Assembly: GCA_902767145.1 (NCBI GenBank) | Contig: CACXGG010000025.1 | Coordinates: forward strand, 1-8,245 | Origin: Oscillospiraceae bacterium | GTDB taxonomy: Bacteria > Bacillota > Clostridia > Saccharofermentanales > Saccharofermentanaceae | Direction of reading: 5' to 3' | Length of the DNA: 8,245 nt | Shown: piece by piece, positions 1 to 6,122 of the stretch | Position numbering within the stretch: the stretch's first letter is position 1 | How the letters are laid out: each line of letters begins with the position of its first letter | Position numbers and translations under genes: made by a program | Notes under the pieces: model-generated | Told to the model about the DNA's origin: nothing | Database searches by the model: none | The model's input: the letters and a program-made list of their open reading frames with translations, nothing else

Positions 1-574
1 CGAGGAATTCCTGTGCAACATTACTGATAGGTCCGCCGCCGTTTCCGTTGATCTGGAAGAACATAAGGATAATTCCGTATGTTATGAGCTGAGTGGCGAG
101 GGTCACGATGAAGGGATGAAGACTGAACTTGGCAACAAAGAAACCGTTTACAAGTCCGATCACAGCACCTGAGGCCATGACCATCAGCATGACAAGGAGG
201 ATCCATCCTCCGCTCGTCTGGGGAAGGTGCTCAAAAATAAGTTTGCTGGCCATCCTGTTCTGGAGAAAAGCTGCCGACATTCCCGCCGCAAGTCCAAAGA
301 CTCTTCCGGCGGAAAGGTCGGTGCCTGTAAGTACTATACAGCCTCCTATTCCAAGTGCCATAGGCAACGAGACTGCGGCCAGCATGATGATATTGACTAT
401 CGAACTGGGGCTTAAGAAGTTTTTGTTTACGACCGCCGTAAAGATTATAAAGATGGCCATCAGGATATAAAGTGCATTGTTGAGAAAACCGTCAGTCCAG
501 AATCTCCTTCTGTCGATCTTATCAAGAGCAAGATACTCCTGCTTTTTTAATGTGAAATAGTTCATATTTGCCAT
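1..574 (-). CDS. mglC: Galactose/methyl-galactoside ABC importer permease MglC, N-terminal 191 residues (3' end outside window)
   Basis: This gene encodes the membrane channel subunit of the Mgl importer, which carries galactose or glucose across the cytoplasmic membrane on ATP hydrolysis by MglA. The 191 residues visible start at the ATG at 574-572. A GGAGG at 583-587 sits 8 bases upstream, and the mglA stop (TGA, 588-590) abuts it. Hydrophobic segments lie near residues 33-50, 58-83, 122-145 and 153-173. The motif TGTDLSAGRVFGLAAG (about 83-98) and the PFIVTLATQLITYGI segment (about 154-168), followed by GGGPISN, match the recalled E. coli MglC sequence (GTDLSAGRQVGLAA; PFITTLGTMIIVYGI; GASPISG). 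The cytoplasmic N-terminus (MANMNYFTLKKQEYLALDK) is longer than in E. coli. E. coli MglC is about 336 residues, so roughly 40% is missing beyond the left edge. It is the last visible cistron of mglBAC. The family call is firm; galactose specificity rests on the neighbours. Confidence 0.93.
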   Translation of the reverse strand, partial: MANMNYFTLKKQEYLALDKIDRRRFWTDGFLNNALYILMAIFIIFTAVVNKNFLSPSSIVNIIMLAAVSLPMALGIGGCIVLTGTDLSAGRVFGLAAGMSAAFLQNRMASKLIFEHLPQTSGGWILLVMLMVMASGAVIGLVNGFFVAKFSLHPFIVTLATQLITYGIILMFFQINGNGGGPISNVAQEFL

Positions 575-582
575 TAATATTT

Positions 583-587
583 CCTCC
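583..587 (-). promoter_or_regulatory. mglC ribosome binding site fused to the mglA stop codon
   Basis: On the minus strand the sequence reads TGAGGAGG followed by 8 bases and ATG. The mglA stop codon runs directly into the Shine-Dalgarno core, so ribosomes ending mglA are placed on the mglC start. This suggests translational coupling and fixes the mglC start at 574. Confidence 0.8.
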
Positions 588-2084
588 TCAAACGTACTTG
601 GCAGCCAGAGTCATTATCTCTTCCTGTGTAGTGGTCTTTACATCCACCTCTCCGGCCACGCGGCCGCCGGACATTACGATTATCCTGTCGCAGATACCCA
701 GCAGCTCGGGCATCTCAGAAGATACGACTATGACTGTCTTCCCCTTCTTTGCCAGATCGAGTATGAGTTGATATATCTCGTACTTGGCACCTACATCGAT
801 ACCTCTTGTAGGATCATCCAGCAGAAGCACCTCAGGATCAGTCAGGAGCCACCGGCCGATGATGACCTTCTGCTGATTACCTCCTGAGAGTGCTCTTATC
901 TTAGTCTCCTGCGACGGGGTCTTTGTGCGCATGGAGTCTATAGCCCACTGTGTGTCTGCCTTCATGGACTTTTCGTTCAGTATCCCGAAGCGCAGATGCT
1001 TTTTAAGGCTTGAGATCACCGTGTTCTCACGGATATTCTCTATCGCAAATATACCTGTCGCTCTCCTCTCCTCCGTCAGGAGGGCAAAACCGTTCCTGAT
1101 GGATTCCCTGGGATTTCTGTTCCTGCATATCTTTCCGTGAAGACGGATGGTTCCCGTCTTTCTTGTGGCGTAACCGAAAATGCTCTCAAGCGTCTCGGTC
1201 CTTCCGCTGCCGTCAAGCCCTGCAAAGCCCAGGACCTCACCGCTCCTCGCCTTAAAGGAGACATCCTTCAGGTGGTTATACATAGCGGTAACATTTTCCA
1301 CCTCAAGGGAAACATCCCCGATCTTGTTATCCTTTGGAGGGAACTGATTTGAGAGTTCACGTCCTACCATCAGCTTGATGATATCGGAAACCTCGAGTTC
1401 TCCCGCCGGCTTTGTAGCCACGTGCGTTCCGTCTCTCATGACGGTGATGTAATCCGAGATGCGTTTGATCTCAGCCATCTTATGGGATATATAGATAATG
1501 CCTACGCCTCTGTCGCGCAGCATGTTTATTATCTTGAATAAGTGCTCCACCTCTTCCTCTGTCAGGGAGGATGTGGGTTCATCGAAAACGATGATCTTGG
1601 AATTATAGGAAACGGCTTTTGCTATCTCCACCATCTGTCTCTGTGAGACCGGCATGGTGTTGATGATCCTCTTGGGATCCACATTGATCTCATACTCGTC
1701 AAATATAGCCTTTGTGTCACGGTACATCTTTTTCTCATCTACCATCACTCCGCCTATGGTGGGGTAACGGCCGAGCCAGATATTGTCCATGACCGAGCGC
1801 TTGCCTGCCTGGTTCAGTTCCTGATGCACCATGGCAACGCCGTTATCAAGTGCTTCACGGCTGTTCTTAAAATCGATCTCTTTGCCCTCCAGATAAATAT
1901 GCCCGCTGTCCTTGGCATATATTCCAAAAAGGCATTTCATGAGCGTGGACTTTCCGGCACCGTTCTCACCCATAAGGGCATGTACAGTTCCGGCCTTAAG
2001 TTCAAAGTTGACCTTGTCCAGCGCTTTTACGCCGGGGAATATCTTGGTGATATCCGTCATCTTGAGCAGGATATCTTCTGCCAT
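588..2084 (-). CDS. mglA: Galactose/methyl-galactoside ABC importer, tandem ATP-binding subunit MglA (498 aa)
   Basis: This is the cytoplasmic ATPase of the importer, with two ABC domains fused in one chain. Domain 1 (about 1-245) has Walker [10 protein letters not shown] at 39-47, Walker B IIVFDEP with D168 and E169, and a degenerate signature [12 protein letters not shown] (146-157). Domain 2 (about 255-498) has a degenerate P-loop GLDGSGRTE (289-297; Arg in place of the P-loop Lys), a canonical LSGGNQQK signature (399-406) and Walker [10 protein letters not shown], where the usual catalytic Glu is Asp (D424). Segments TEERRATGI (337-345), KTKTP-type text near 387 and [13 protein letters not shown] (455-467) are close to recalled E. 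coli MglA, and the length (498) is typical. The ATG at 2084 has GGAGG (2092-2096) 7 bases upstream. An in-frame ATG at 2144 would add 20 residues but would be encoded by the intercistronic hairpin, so it is rejected. The gene lies 72 bases after mglB and 13 before mglC. Confidence 0.95.
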   Translation of the reverse strand: MAEDILLKMTDITKIFPGVKALDKVNFELKAGTVHALMGENGAGKSTLMKCLFGIYAKDSGHIYLEGKEIDFKNSREALDNGVAMVHQELNQAGKRSVMDNIWLGRYPTIGGVMVDEKKMYRDTKAIFDEYEINVDPKRIINTMPVSQRQMVEIAKAVSYNSKIIVFDEPTSSLTEEEVEHLFKIINMLRDRGVGIIYISHKMAEIKRISDYITVMRDGTHVATKPAGELEVSDIIKLMVGRELSNQFPPKDNKIGDVSLEVENVTAMYNHLKDVSFKARSGEVLGFAGLDGSGRTETLESIFGYATRKTGTIRLHGKICRNRNPRESIRNGFALLTEERRATGIFAIENIRENTVISSLKKHLRFGILNEKSMKADTQWAIDSMRTKTPSQETKIRALSGGNQQKVIIGRWLLTDPEVLLLDDPTRGIDVGAKYEIYQLILDLAKKGKTVIVVSSEMPELLGICDRIIVMSGGRVAGEVDVKTTTQEEIMTLAAKYV

Positions 2085-2106
2085 TTTTCTTCCTCCGTTT
2101 TTTAGA

Positions 2107-2136
2107 AAAGGGCAGCCGCCCCGAAGGGCAGCTGCC
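2107..2136 (-). terminator. C(UUCG)G-capped hairpin between mglB and mglA: partial terminator or mRNA 3'-end stabiliser
   Basis: The arms at 2126-2136 and 2111-2121 read on the minus strand as GGCAGCTGCCC and GGGCGGCTGCC. They make an 11-bp stem with one G-T wobble around a TTCG loop. A CTTTTCT run follows. C(UUCG)G is an exceptionally stable tetraloop. The U-tract is short and broken, so full termination is unlikely. The likely role (inference) is to stop part of the transcription or to protect the mglB message from 3' exonucleases, giving more binding protein than ATPase. The hairpin begins about 20 bases after the mglB stop. Confidence 0.65.
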
Positions 2137-2156
2137 TTATCCATAGTTCTTTCTTA

Positions 2157-3278
2157 TCAGCCTGTGTAAGGAGCGTATGCAACGAAGATCTTGTTGGAGA
2201 ATCCATCAGCCATTGAATAGATGTCTGCGGAACCAGCAACATTAGCTGCTGCATCAGCAACAGATGTTCCGCCTGCAATATCGGAAACCGTTGCGCAGAT
2301 AGCGTTAGCCATTCCCTCTGCATCCTGCTTGACTGTACCGGTCATTGTATCATCTGCGATAGCGTCCTGGGCAACCTGGGTTGCATCGACACCGAATACG
2401 GGGATCTTTGTGCAGTTTCCGTCACCGAGGTTGTAACCTGCAGCCTGAAGTGCGGAGATAGCGCCGATTGCCATATCGTCGTTGTTGGCGATGACAAGCT
2501 CGATCATGTTTCCGTTTGCCTCAGAATACTCTGCAAGGTTAGTACCCATGAACTCGTTACCTGCTGCGGATGACCATGCACCGTTGGGGTCGAGCTGATA
2601 CTTATCGGAGTTGTTGGGGTTGAAGTATACGAGCTCGGGATAACCGTTCTCTGCAAGTACTGCATTTGCATCTTCAACACCATACTGTGTACGGTAGATA
2701 GCCTCAACATTGGCAGCATCACCCATGAACATTGCATAGGAGATCTGTCCGTCGCCGTTAAGGTCTGTAGCCTCATAGTTCTCAACAAGGAAATCACCGA
2801 TCATCTTACCCTGCATGTGACCTGCTTCAGGAGCATCTGTTCCGATGAAAGCGATATTGTCGTGAGAATTGAGGACTGTTCCTTCCTCTCCGTCACCCTC
2901 AACTGCACGGTTGAAGAAGATAACAGGTACATCGCCTGCTGCGGAGATGATCTGCTCAGCTGCATCTGCTGATCCGGATGTAACAAGGTTTACAACAAGA
3001 ACGTTAAATCCGTTCGTAACTGCTGTCTGAACCTGCTCTAACTGTGTTCCCTGATTGTTGTTGCTGTCGAAATCCTGATATTCGATACCTGCTTCCTCGA
3101 GGTCAGCATCAAGAGCTGATCTGACTGTTGAAAGGTAAGCATCCGAGAAGGCATACCAGAAAACGGCGACCTTAACATCGGAAGAACCTGCAGAATCGGT
3201 ATCGCCAGAACCTGAGTTACAAGCAACGAGGCTGACGATCATGACCAAAGACATGATCAGAGCAATAATCTTTTTCAT
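2157..3278 (-). CDS. mglB: Galactose/glucose-binding lipoprotein MglB (373 aa), ABC importer substrate-binding subunit
   Basis: This is the extracellular membrane-anchored receptor that delivers sugar to MglC/MglA. Residues 1-20 form a lipoprotein signal with lipobox LVAC (Cys20), followed by a Ser/Gly/Asp-rich linker to about 34 and a Peripla_BP_4-type fold. Compared with recalled E. coli MglB: the calcium loop DLNKDGQIQ is DLNGDGQIS (172-180), with the sixth ligand Glu kept at E260; VIANND is kept at 262-267; FGVDA is at 295-299; FFNR is at 121-124 (N123 = E. coli N91); D46 = D14; Y48 replaces F16; R196 = R158; and the stacking Trp is W235. E. coli H152 and D154 appear as N190 and E192. A short insertion precedes W235. 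The ATG at 3278 has GGAGG (3287-3291) 8 bases upstream. The protein is longer than the mature E. coli form (about 309 residues), mainly through its linker and insertions. It is first of mglBAC. D-galactose or D-glucose is the expected ligand, but the contact changes leave the exact sugar open. Confidence 0.92.
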   Translation of the reverse strand: MKKIIALIMSLVMIVSLVACNSGSGDTDSAGSSDVKVAVFWYAFSDAYLSTVRSALDADLEEAGIEYQDFDSNNNQGTQLEQVQTAVTNGFNVLVVNLVTSGSADAAEQIISAAGDVPVIFFNRAVEGDGEEGTVLNSHDNIAFIGTDAPEAGHMQGKMIGDFLVENYEATDLNGDGQISYAMFMGDAANVEAIYRTQYGVEDANAVLAENGYPELVYFNPNNSDKYQLDPNGAWSSAAGNEFMGTNLAEYSEANGNMIELVIANNDDMAIGAISALQAAGYNLGDGNCTKIPVFGVDATQVAQDAIADDTMTGTVKQDAEGMANAICATVSDIAGGTSVADAAANVAGSADIYSMADGFSNKIFVAYAPYTG

Positions 3279-3325
3279 GTTTCATTCCTCCAGAAAAGAT
3301 AAAGTTGGTCTGGTCTTTCGGGCAT
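3275..3325 (-). CDS. Possible 16-residue leader ORF overlapping the mglB start
   Basis: On the minus strand, AAGGAGGG (3334-3341) is followed 8 bases later by an ATG (3325-3323). This opens a frame encoding MPERPDQLYLFWRNET that stops at TGA (3277-3275). The stop overlaps the mglB ATG as ATGA, the standard arrangement for translational coupling. The mglB Shine-Dalgarno lies inside this frame, in its Trp-Arg codons. The upstream Shine-Dalgarno is as good as any in the window. This is only 17 codons, so chance is possible, and the AAGGAGGG could instead be a ribosome standby site. No similarity to a known leader peptide is recognised. Confidence 0.38.
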   Translation of the reverse strand: MPERPDQLYLFWRNET

Positions 3326-3333
3326 CCGAAAAA
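3314..3333 (-). other. Hairpin in the mglB leader that holds the leader-ORF ATG in its loop
   Basis: The minus strand reads TTTTTCGG-ATGC-CCGAAAGA: 6 perfect pairs plus one A-U and one G-U, with a 4-base loop. The loop contains the ATG of the possible leader ORF, and the stem starts directly after its AAGGAGGG. An outer pairing of GTTGGT (3361-3356) with ACCAAC (3309-3304), extendable by G-U pairs, would enclose the stem and the Shine-Dalgarno. The mglB leader could therefore fold as a two-stem unit. It does not look like a terminator, since no U-run follows. Confidence 0.45.
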
Positions 3334-3383
3334 CCCTCCTTCGTGAAAGATATTAACCAACCGCAAAAGGAAAAAACATGAGG

Positions 3384-3406
3384 ATCCTTACAAAAAAGGT
3401 TAGGAT
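3384..3406. repeat. Imperfect inverted repeat upstream of mglB
   Basis: ATCCTTAC (3384-3391) and GTTAGGAT (3399-3406) form 8-base arms with one T-T mismatch around a 7-base A-rich centre. The repeat lies just after the candidate mglB -10 box, at the expected start site. It could be an operator or a 5' stem in the leader RNA. On the minus strand the loop is T-rich but no U-run follows the stem, so it is not an intrinsic terminator. Confidence 0.35.
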
Positions 3407-3407
3407 A

Positions 3408-3435
3408 ATTATGTTGATTAAACTAAGAGGCACAA
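3408..3435 (-). promoter_or_regulatory. Weak promoter candidate for mglBAC
   Basis: On the minus strand, TTGTGC (3435-3430; 3 of 6 to consensus) is followed by 16 bases and CATAAT (3413-3408; 5 of 6 to consensus). The start site would fall near 3401, leaving a leader of about 120 bases before mglB. A poor -35 box is what an activator-dependent promoter would show, which fits control by the AraC-type regulator upstream. No better candidate is visible in the gap, and read-through from the sensor operon is an alternative. Confidence 0.3.
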
Positions 3436-3460
3436 AAGGTCTTGCACTTTATTGTGCACA

Positions 3461-4429
3461 TTAACTAAAAGAGAATAGCGCCTGCTGGCTCTCCTGACTG
3501 AACATATTATCGTGGGTTATTATGGTGGTTGCAGTATCGATCCAGGTATTGGGATCAAAGCTCTCGCCCTCGAGGACTTTCCATGCGCTCTCAACTCCCA
3601 GATATCCCATAGCATAGGGATTCTGCGCTATAAGAGCAGAGACAGCACCGTCACGCATAAGCTCCACGCATTCCAGGTTTGTGTCAAATCCGACAACGCG
3701 GACCTCCTCCGAGACCCCGAGATCGACAACGGCTCTTCCCGTTCCCACGGCCAGCGGCTCGTTAAGTCCGACAAGAACATTTATATCCGGGTGATCATTA
3801 AGAAGCTCCTCTGCACCAAGTTCAGCCGCTTCAGGGGTCGATGCCACATTGACCATGTAGATCTTTTTGACACGCGGATCATCTTCCAGGCTCCCGCGAA
3901 GTCCCTCTTCCCTCTCCTGACCATTCCTGGTGCCCTGGGCAAAATTAACGATACCAACACAGATCTCATCATCATCCGTATCCAGAACGGCAGATCCGGT
4001 CATCATCCCCGCCTGGACATTATCTGTTCCTATCCTGGCAGAGACATTTTGAGAATCAACATCACTGTCTATGACGATTATCTTCACTCCGGCTCTTGCG
4101 GCAGCATCGATGGCAGCTGCATTTTCGCTGTAGCTAATGGCAGAAAAGACGATGGCATCCGCCCCCTCGCTGACTGCCTGTTCTATATACTCATTCTGCT
4201 TCTCATAGTCCTCTTCCGTCTCAGGACCTACGATAGTGAGATCCACGTTATACTCAGCCTTGGCTGCATTGGCCCCCGCAAACGCCGAAAGCCAGAACTG
4301 GGTGTCGGTCGATTTTACGATAAGCCATATATTGTAGCGTGAATCATTATCCCTGTTTCTGTAACTGCAGCCGGTGAAGAGCAGCGATAATATGAGCATA
4401 AGTGCTATGATGATCCTCTTACTTCTCAT
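3461..4429 (-). CDS. Sugar-binding lipoprotein of the Peripla_BP_4 type (322 aa), probable sensory partner of the adjacent histidine kinase
   Basis: This is predicted to be a membrane-anchored extracellular binding protein. Residues 1-21 form a lipoprotein signal (MRSKR, hydrophobic run, lipobox LFTGC, Cys21). The rest follows the ribose/galactose-binding protein fold: DTQFWLSAFAGANAAKAEY (42-60), EGADAIVFSA (88-97), GVKIIVIDSDVD (114-125), RIGTDNVQAG (132-141), the hinge region GTRNGQEREEG (166-176), VLVGLNEPLAVG (218-229), VVGFDTN (245-251) and ALIAQNPYAMGYLG (265-278). These positions mark the expected sugar-contact loops (W46, D121, R168, N223, D249, Q269). The ATG at 4429 is preferred: GGAGG (4439-4443) lies 9 bases upstream, whereas the GTG at 4435 is only 3 bases from it. 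The gene overlaps the kinase gene by 11 bases and has no permease or ATPase of its own. Similar lone binding proteins act as kinase co-sensors (XylFII with LytS). An auxiliary receptor for MglAC is the alternative. Confidence 0.87.
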   Translation of the reverse strand: MRSKRIIIALMLILSLLFTGCSYRNRDNDSRYNIWLIVKSTDTQFWLSAFAGANAAKAEYNVDLTIVGPETEEDYEKQNEYIEQAVSEGADAIVFSAISYSENAAAIDAAARAGVKIIVIDSDVDSQNVSARIGTDNVQAGMMTGSAVLDTDDDEICVGIVNFAQGTRNGQEREEGLRGSLEDDPRVKKIYMVNVASTPEAAELGAEELLNDHPDINVLVGLNEPLAVGTGRAVVDLGVSEEVRVVGFDTNLECVELMRDGAVSALIAQNPYAMGYLGVESAWKVLEGESFDPNTWIDTATTIITHDNMFSQESQQALFSFS

Positions 4430-6122
4430 ACTCACTCTCCTCCTTGACTTTAGGCATTCTTATGATGACCCGGGTCCCTTCATCCAGGACACTTTTTATA
4501 GTGAGGCCGTAGTCCTGTCCGAAGTATATCTTCAGTCTGTCGTTAACATTCTTTATGCCGATACCCGTGTGGTCGCTCCTGTCTTTATTCATTATGGCGG
4601 TGATCTGATCCTCGTTCATTCCGTTTCCGTTATCCTCGACCGCCATGACTATATCGCCGCCGTCCTGCTTGACGGAAACTGTTATCTCACCGCCGTCCAC
4701 AAGACCGTTGATCCCATGGTAGATGGCATTTTCGATAATGGGCTGAAGAGTTATCTTATTGCACAGATAATCAAGGCATTCGTCATCCACATCAAAGGAA
4801 TAACTGAACTGGTTCTTATATCTGTGGGACTGGATCTGAAGGTAGCTCTCCGCATGCTGCAGTTCGCTCCTTATGGGGATAAGCTCGTGACCCTTGCTTA
4901 TGCTTATCCTGAAAAGGCGGGCGAGGGCATTTACCATCTCTACTACTTCTTCCTTTTTCCCGCGCTCTGTCATCCAGGATATGGAATCCAGAGTATTATA
5001 AAGGAAATGGGGATTGATCTGTGCCTGAAGGGCGCGCAGTTCCGTCTTACGGAGATTGACCTGCTCATCCTTAACAGTTCCCATCAGGCTCTGAAGACGG
5101 ATGACCATGTGGCTGAAAGATTCGGACAATGTCCTGACCTCACGTACTCCTCCGACAGGTGTATAAGTAAAATCCCCTGCGTTCTGTTCGAACTGTTCCA
5201 TCGCTTCCGCAAGTCCCTGAACAGGACGGGAGAGAGCTCTGGAAAGGATCGTACTTATTATGAGCATGGCGACGAGGATAACGAATGCCGCGATCAGCAA
5301 TATCCTTCCAAGCTCCCAGACGCTGTCTGTGATTATCTCCTGAACATAGCTGACACCGATCACCTTCCAGTGGGTGTTTTTGAGTGTCTGAATAGTATAG
5401 ATGACACTTCCGTCTATATGATCCCCGTCTTCGAGGGCAGAGATAAGATCTGTATCCTCACTCTTAAGGTCAGAATAGATGAGCTGCTGCTGCGGGTGAT
5501 AGACGATATTGCCATCCGTATCCATAAGGAAGCAGTAGCCGCGCTGCCCGATACCGACATCGTTTATGTAGGCCGATATATTACTGCAGCTTATATCAAG
5601 GGCGATCCAGCGTTCCCTCCCTCCCACATCGAGAGGAGATATCACAGTAACGACCCAGGGATATGCCCCCTCAAAAAGTGATACCACGTGAGGAGCCGAT
5701 ACATATCCTTCGGCATAATCATCCATCTTGTACGGATTAAAGGAAGTATTCACCTCGAGGTCTGACCTTACATCAAAAAGGCTGTAGCAATTGGCAAGCT
5801 TTCCGTAAGAATCATAAGTGGATACAGCTATAACATCCGGCCGGATCTTAAGGAACACATCAAAGAACTCATCCCTGTCCACCTCCGGCGATTCAAGCGA
5901 CTCCGTCAGTATAGCCATATCTGTATCTATACTGTTCAGATAATCGTTTACCGTATTGCTCACCTGGGCGATAGTCCTGCGGCTGTTATTGGCAGCATTC
6001 CTGACAAGAGACTTCTGGTATGTTCTGATAGAAAGGAGCATCGCACTTAATAGCACAACGAGGACTGTCCCGATAAGGGACAGCAGGAGGACTGTGTTCA
6101 TCCGGAGACCTTTTTGTTTCAA
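4419..6122 (-). CDS. YesM-like sensor histidine kinase with extracellular Cache-type domain and HAMP (567 aa)
   Basis: This is a membrane sensor that autophosphorylates on His and passes phosphate to the adjacent regulator. Domains in order: basic N-terminus; transmembrane helix 1 (about 9-31); extracellular sensor (about 35-270) with Cache hallmarks such as GQRGYCFLMDTDGNIVYHP (192-210); transmembrane helix 2 (about 273-294); HAMP (about 295-348); a His-kinase region with QINPHFLYNTLDSI (368-381; phospho-acceptor H372); and an ATPase domain with N-box ENAIYHG (464-470), DNGNG (497-501) and GIGIKN (520-525). The length fits the family. The start is taken as TTG at 6122. GAGGAG (6131-6136) sits 8 bases upstream, the codon overlaps the regulator's stop as TTGA, and it keeps Lys/Lys/Arg ahead of the first helix. 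An ATG at 6101 with a weaker AAAGG is the alternative. The gene sits second in a regulator-kinase-binding-protein operon. The sensed sugar is not shown by the sequence; galactose or glucose is inferred from mglBAC. Confidence 0.92.
   Translation of the reverse strand: MKQKGLRMNTVLLLSLIGTVLVVLLSAMLLSIRTYQKSLVRNAANNSRRTIAQVSNTVNDYLNSIDTDMAILTESLESPEVDRDEFFDVFLKIRPDVIAVSTYDSYGKLANCYSLFDVRSDLEVNTSFNPYKMDDYAEGYVSAPHVVSLFEGAYPWVVTVISPLDVGGRERWIALDISCSNISAYINDVGIGQRGYCFLMDTDGNIVYHPQQQLIYSDLKSEDTDLISALEDGDHIDGSVIYTIQTLKNTHWKVIGVSYVQEIITDSVWELGRILLIAAFVILVAMLIISTILSRALSRPVQGLAEAMEQFEQNAGDFTYTPVGGVREVRTLSESFSHMVIRLQSLMGTVKDEQVNLRKTELRALQAQINPHFLYNTLDSISWMTERGKKEEVVEMVNALARLFRISISKGHELIPIRSELQHAESYLQIQSHRYKNQFSYSFDVDDECLDYLCNKITLQPIIENAIYHGINGLVDGGEITVSVKQDGGDIVMAVEDNGNGMNEDQITAIMNKDRSDHTGIGIKNVNDRLKIYFGQDYGLTIKSVLDEGTRVIIRMPKVKEESEYEK
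4437..4445 (-). promoter_or_regulatory. Ribosome binding site of the binding-lipoprotein gene, inside the kinase coding end
   Basis: AAGGAGGAG on the minus strand lies within the last codons of the kinase gene, 9 bases (from GGAGG) before the ATG at 4429. It selects that ATG over the GTG at 4435. It also indicates that the two genes are translated in a coupled way from one message. Confidence 0.75.

Larger units (their letters stand above)
3361..3440 (-). repeat. Three near-direct repeats of ACCTTTTGTG upstream of mglB, candidate regulator sites
   Basis: On the minus strand these read ACCTTTTGTG (from 3440), ACCTTTTTTG (from 3400) and TCCTTTTGCG (from 3371). The first two match at 9 of 10 positions and are 40 bases apart; the third matches the first at 8 of 10 and lies 29 bases further on. 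AraC-family proteins often bind direct repeats spaced by whole helical turns. The first copy overlaps the candidate -35 box. The T-rich core makes chance similarity quite possible. Confidence 0.25.

Noticed and set aside
2085..2144. 20-residue N-terminal extension of MglA from the ATG at 2144
   Set aside because: The extension would be read through the intercistronic hairpin and its ATG has no good ribosome binding site. The ATG at 2084 has GGAGG at 7 bases and matches the family N-terminus.
3301..3460. Catabolite-control (cre-like) operator upstream of mglB
   Set aside because: I searched the gap on both strands for a TGNAANCGNTNNCA-type palindrome and found none, despite this being a sugar operon.
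3512..4342. 276-codon plus-strand open frame opposite the binding-lipoprotein gene
   Set aside because: It is antisense to a clear lipoprotein gene, has no recognisable product and is Cys/His/Arg-rich in the way shadow frames usually are.
4374..5681. 435-codon plus-strand open frame opposite the histidine kinase
   Set aside because: It lies wholly antisense to a kinase gene with complete, ordered motifs. Its translation shows no recognisable domain. Long antisense frames are common opposite genes with this base composition.
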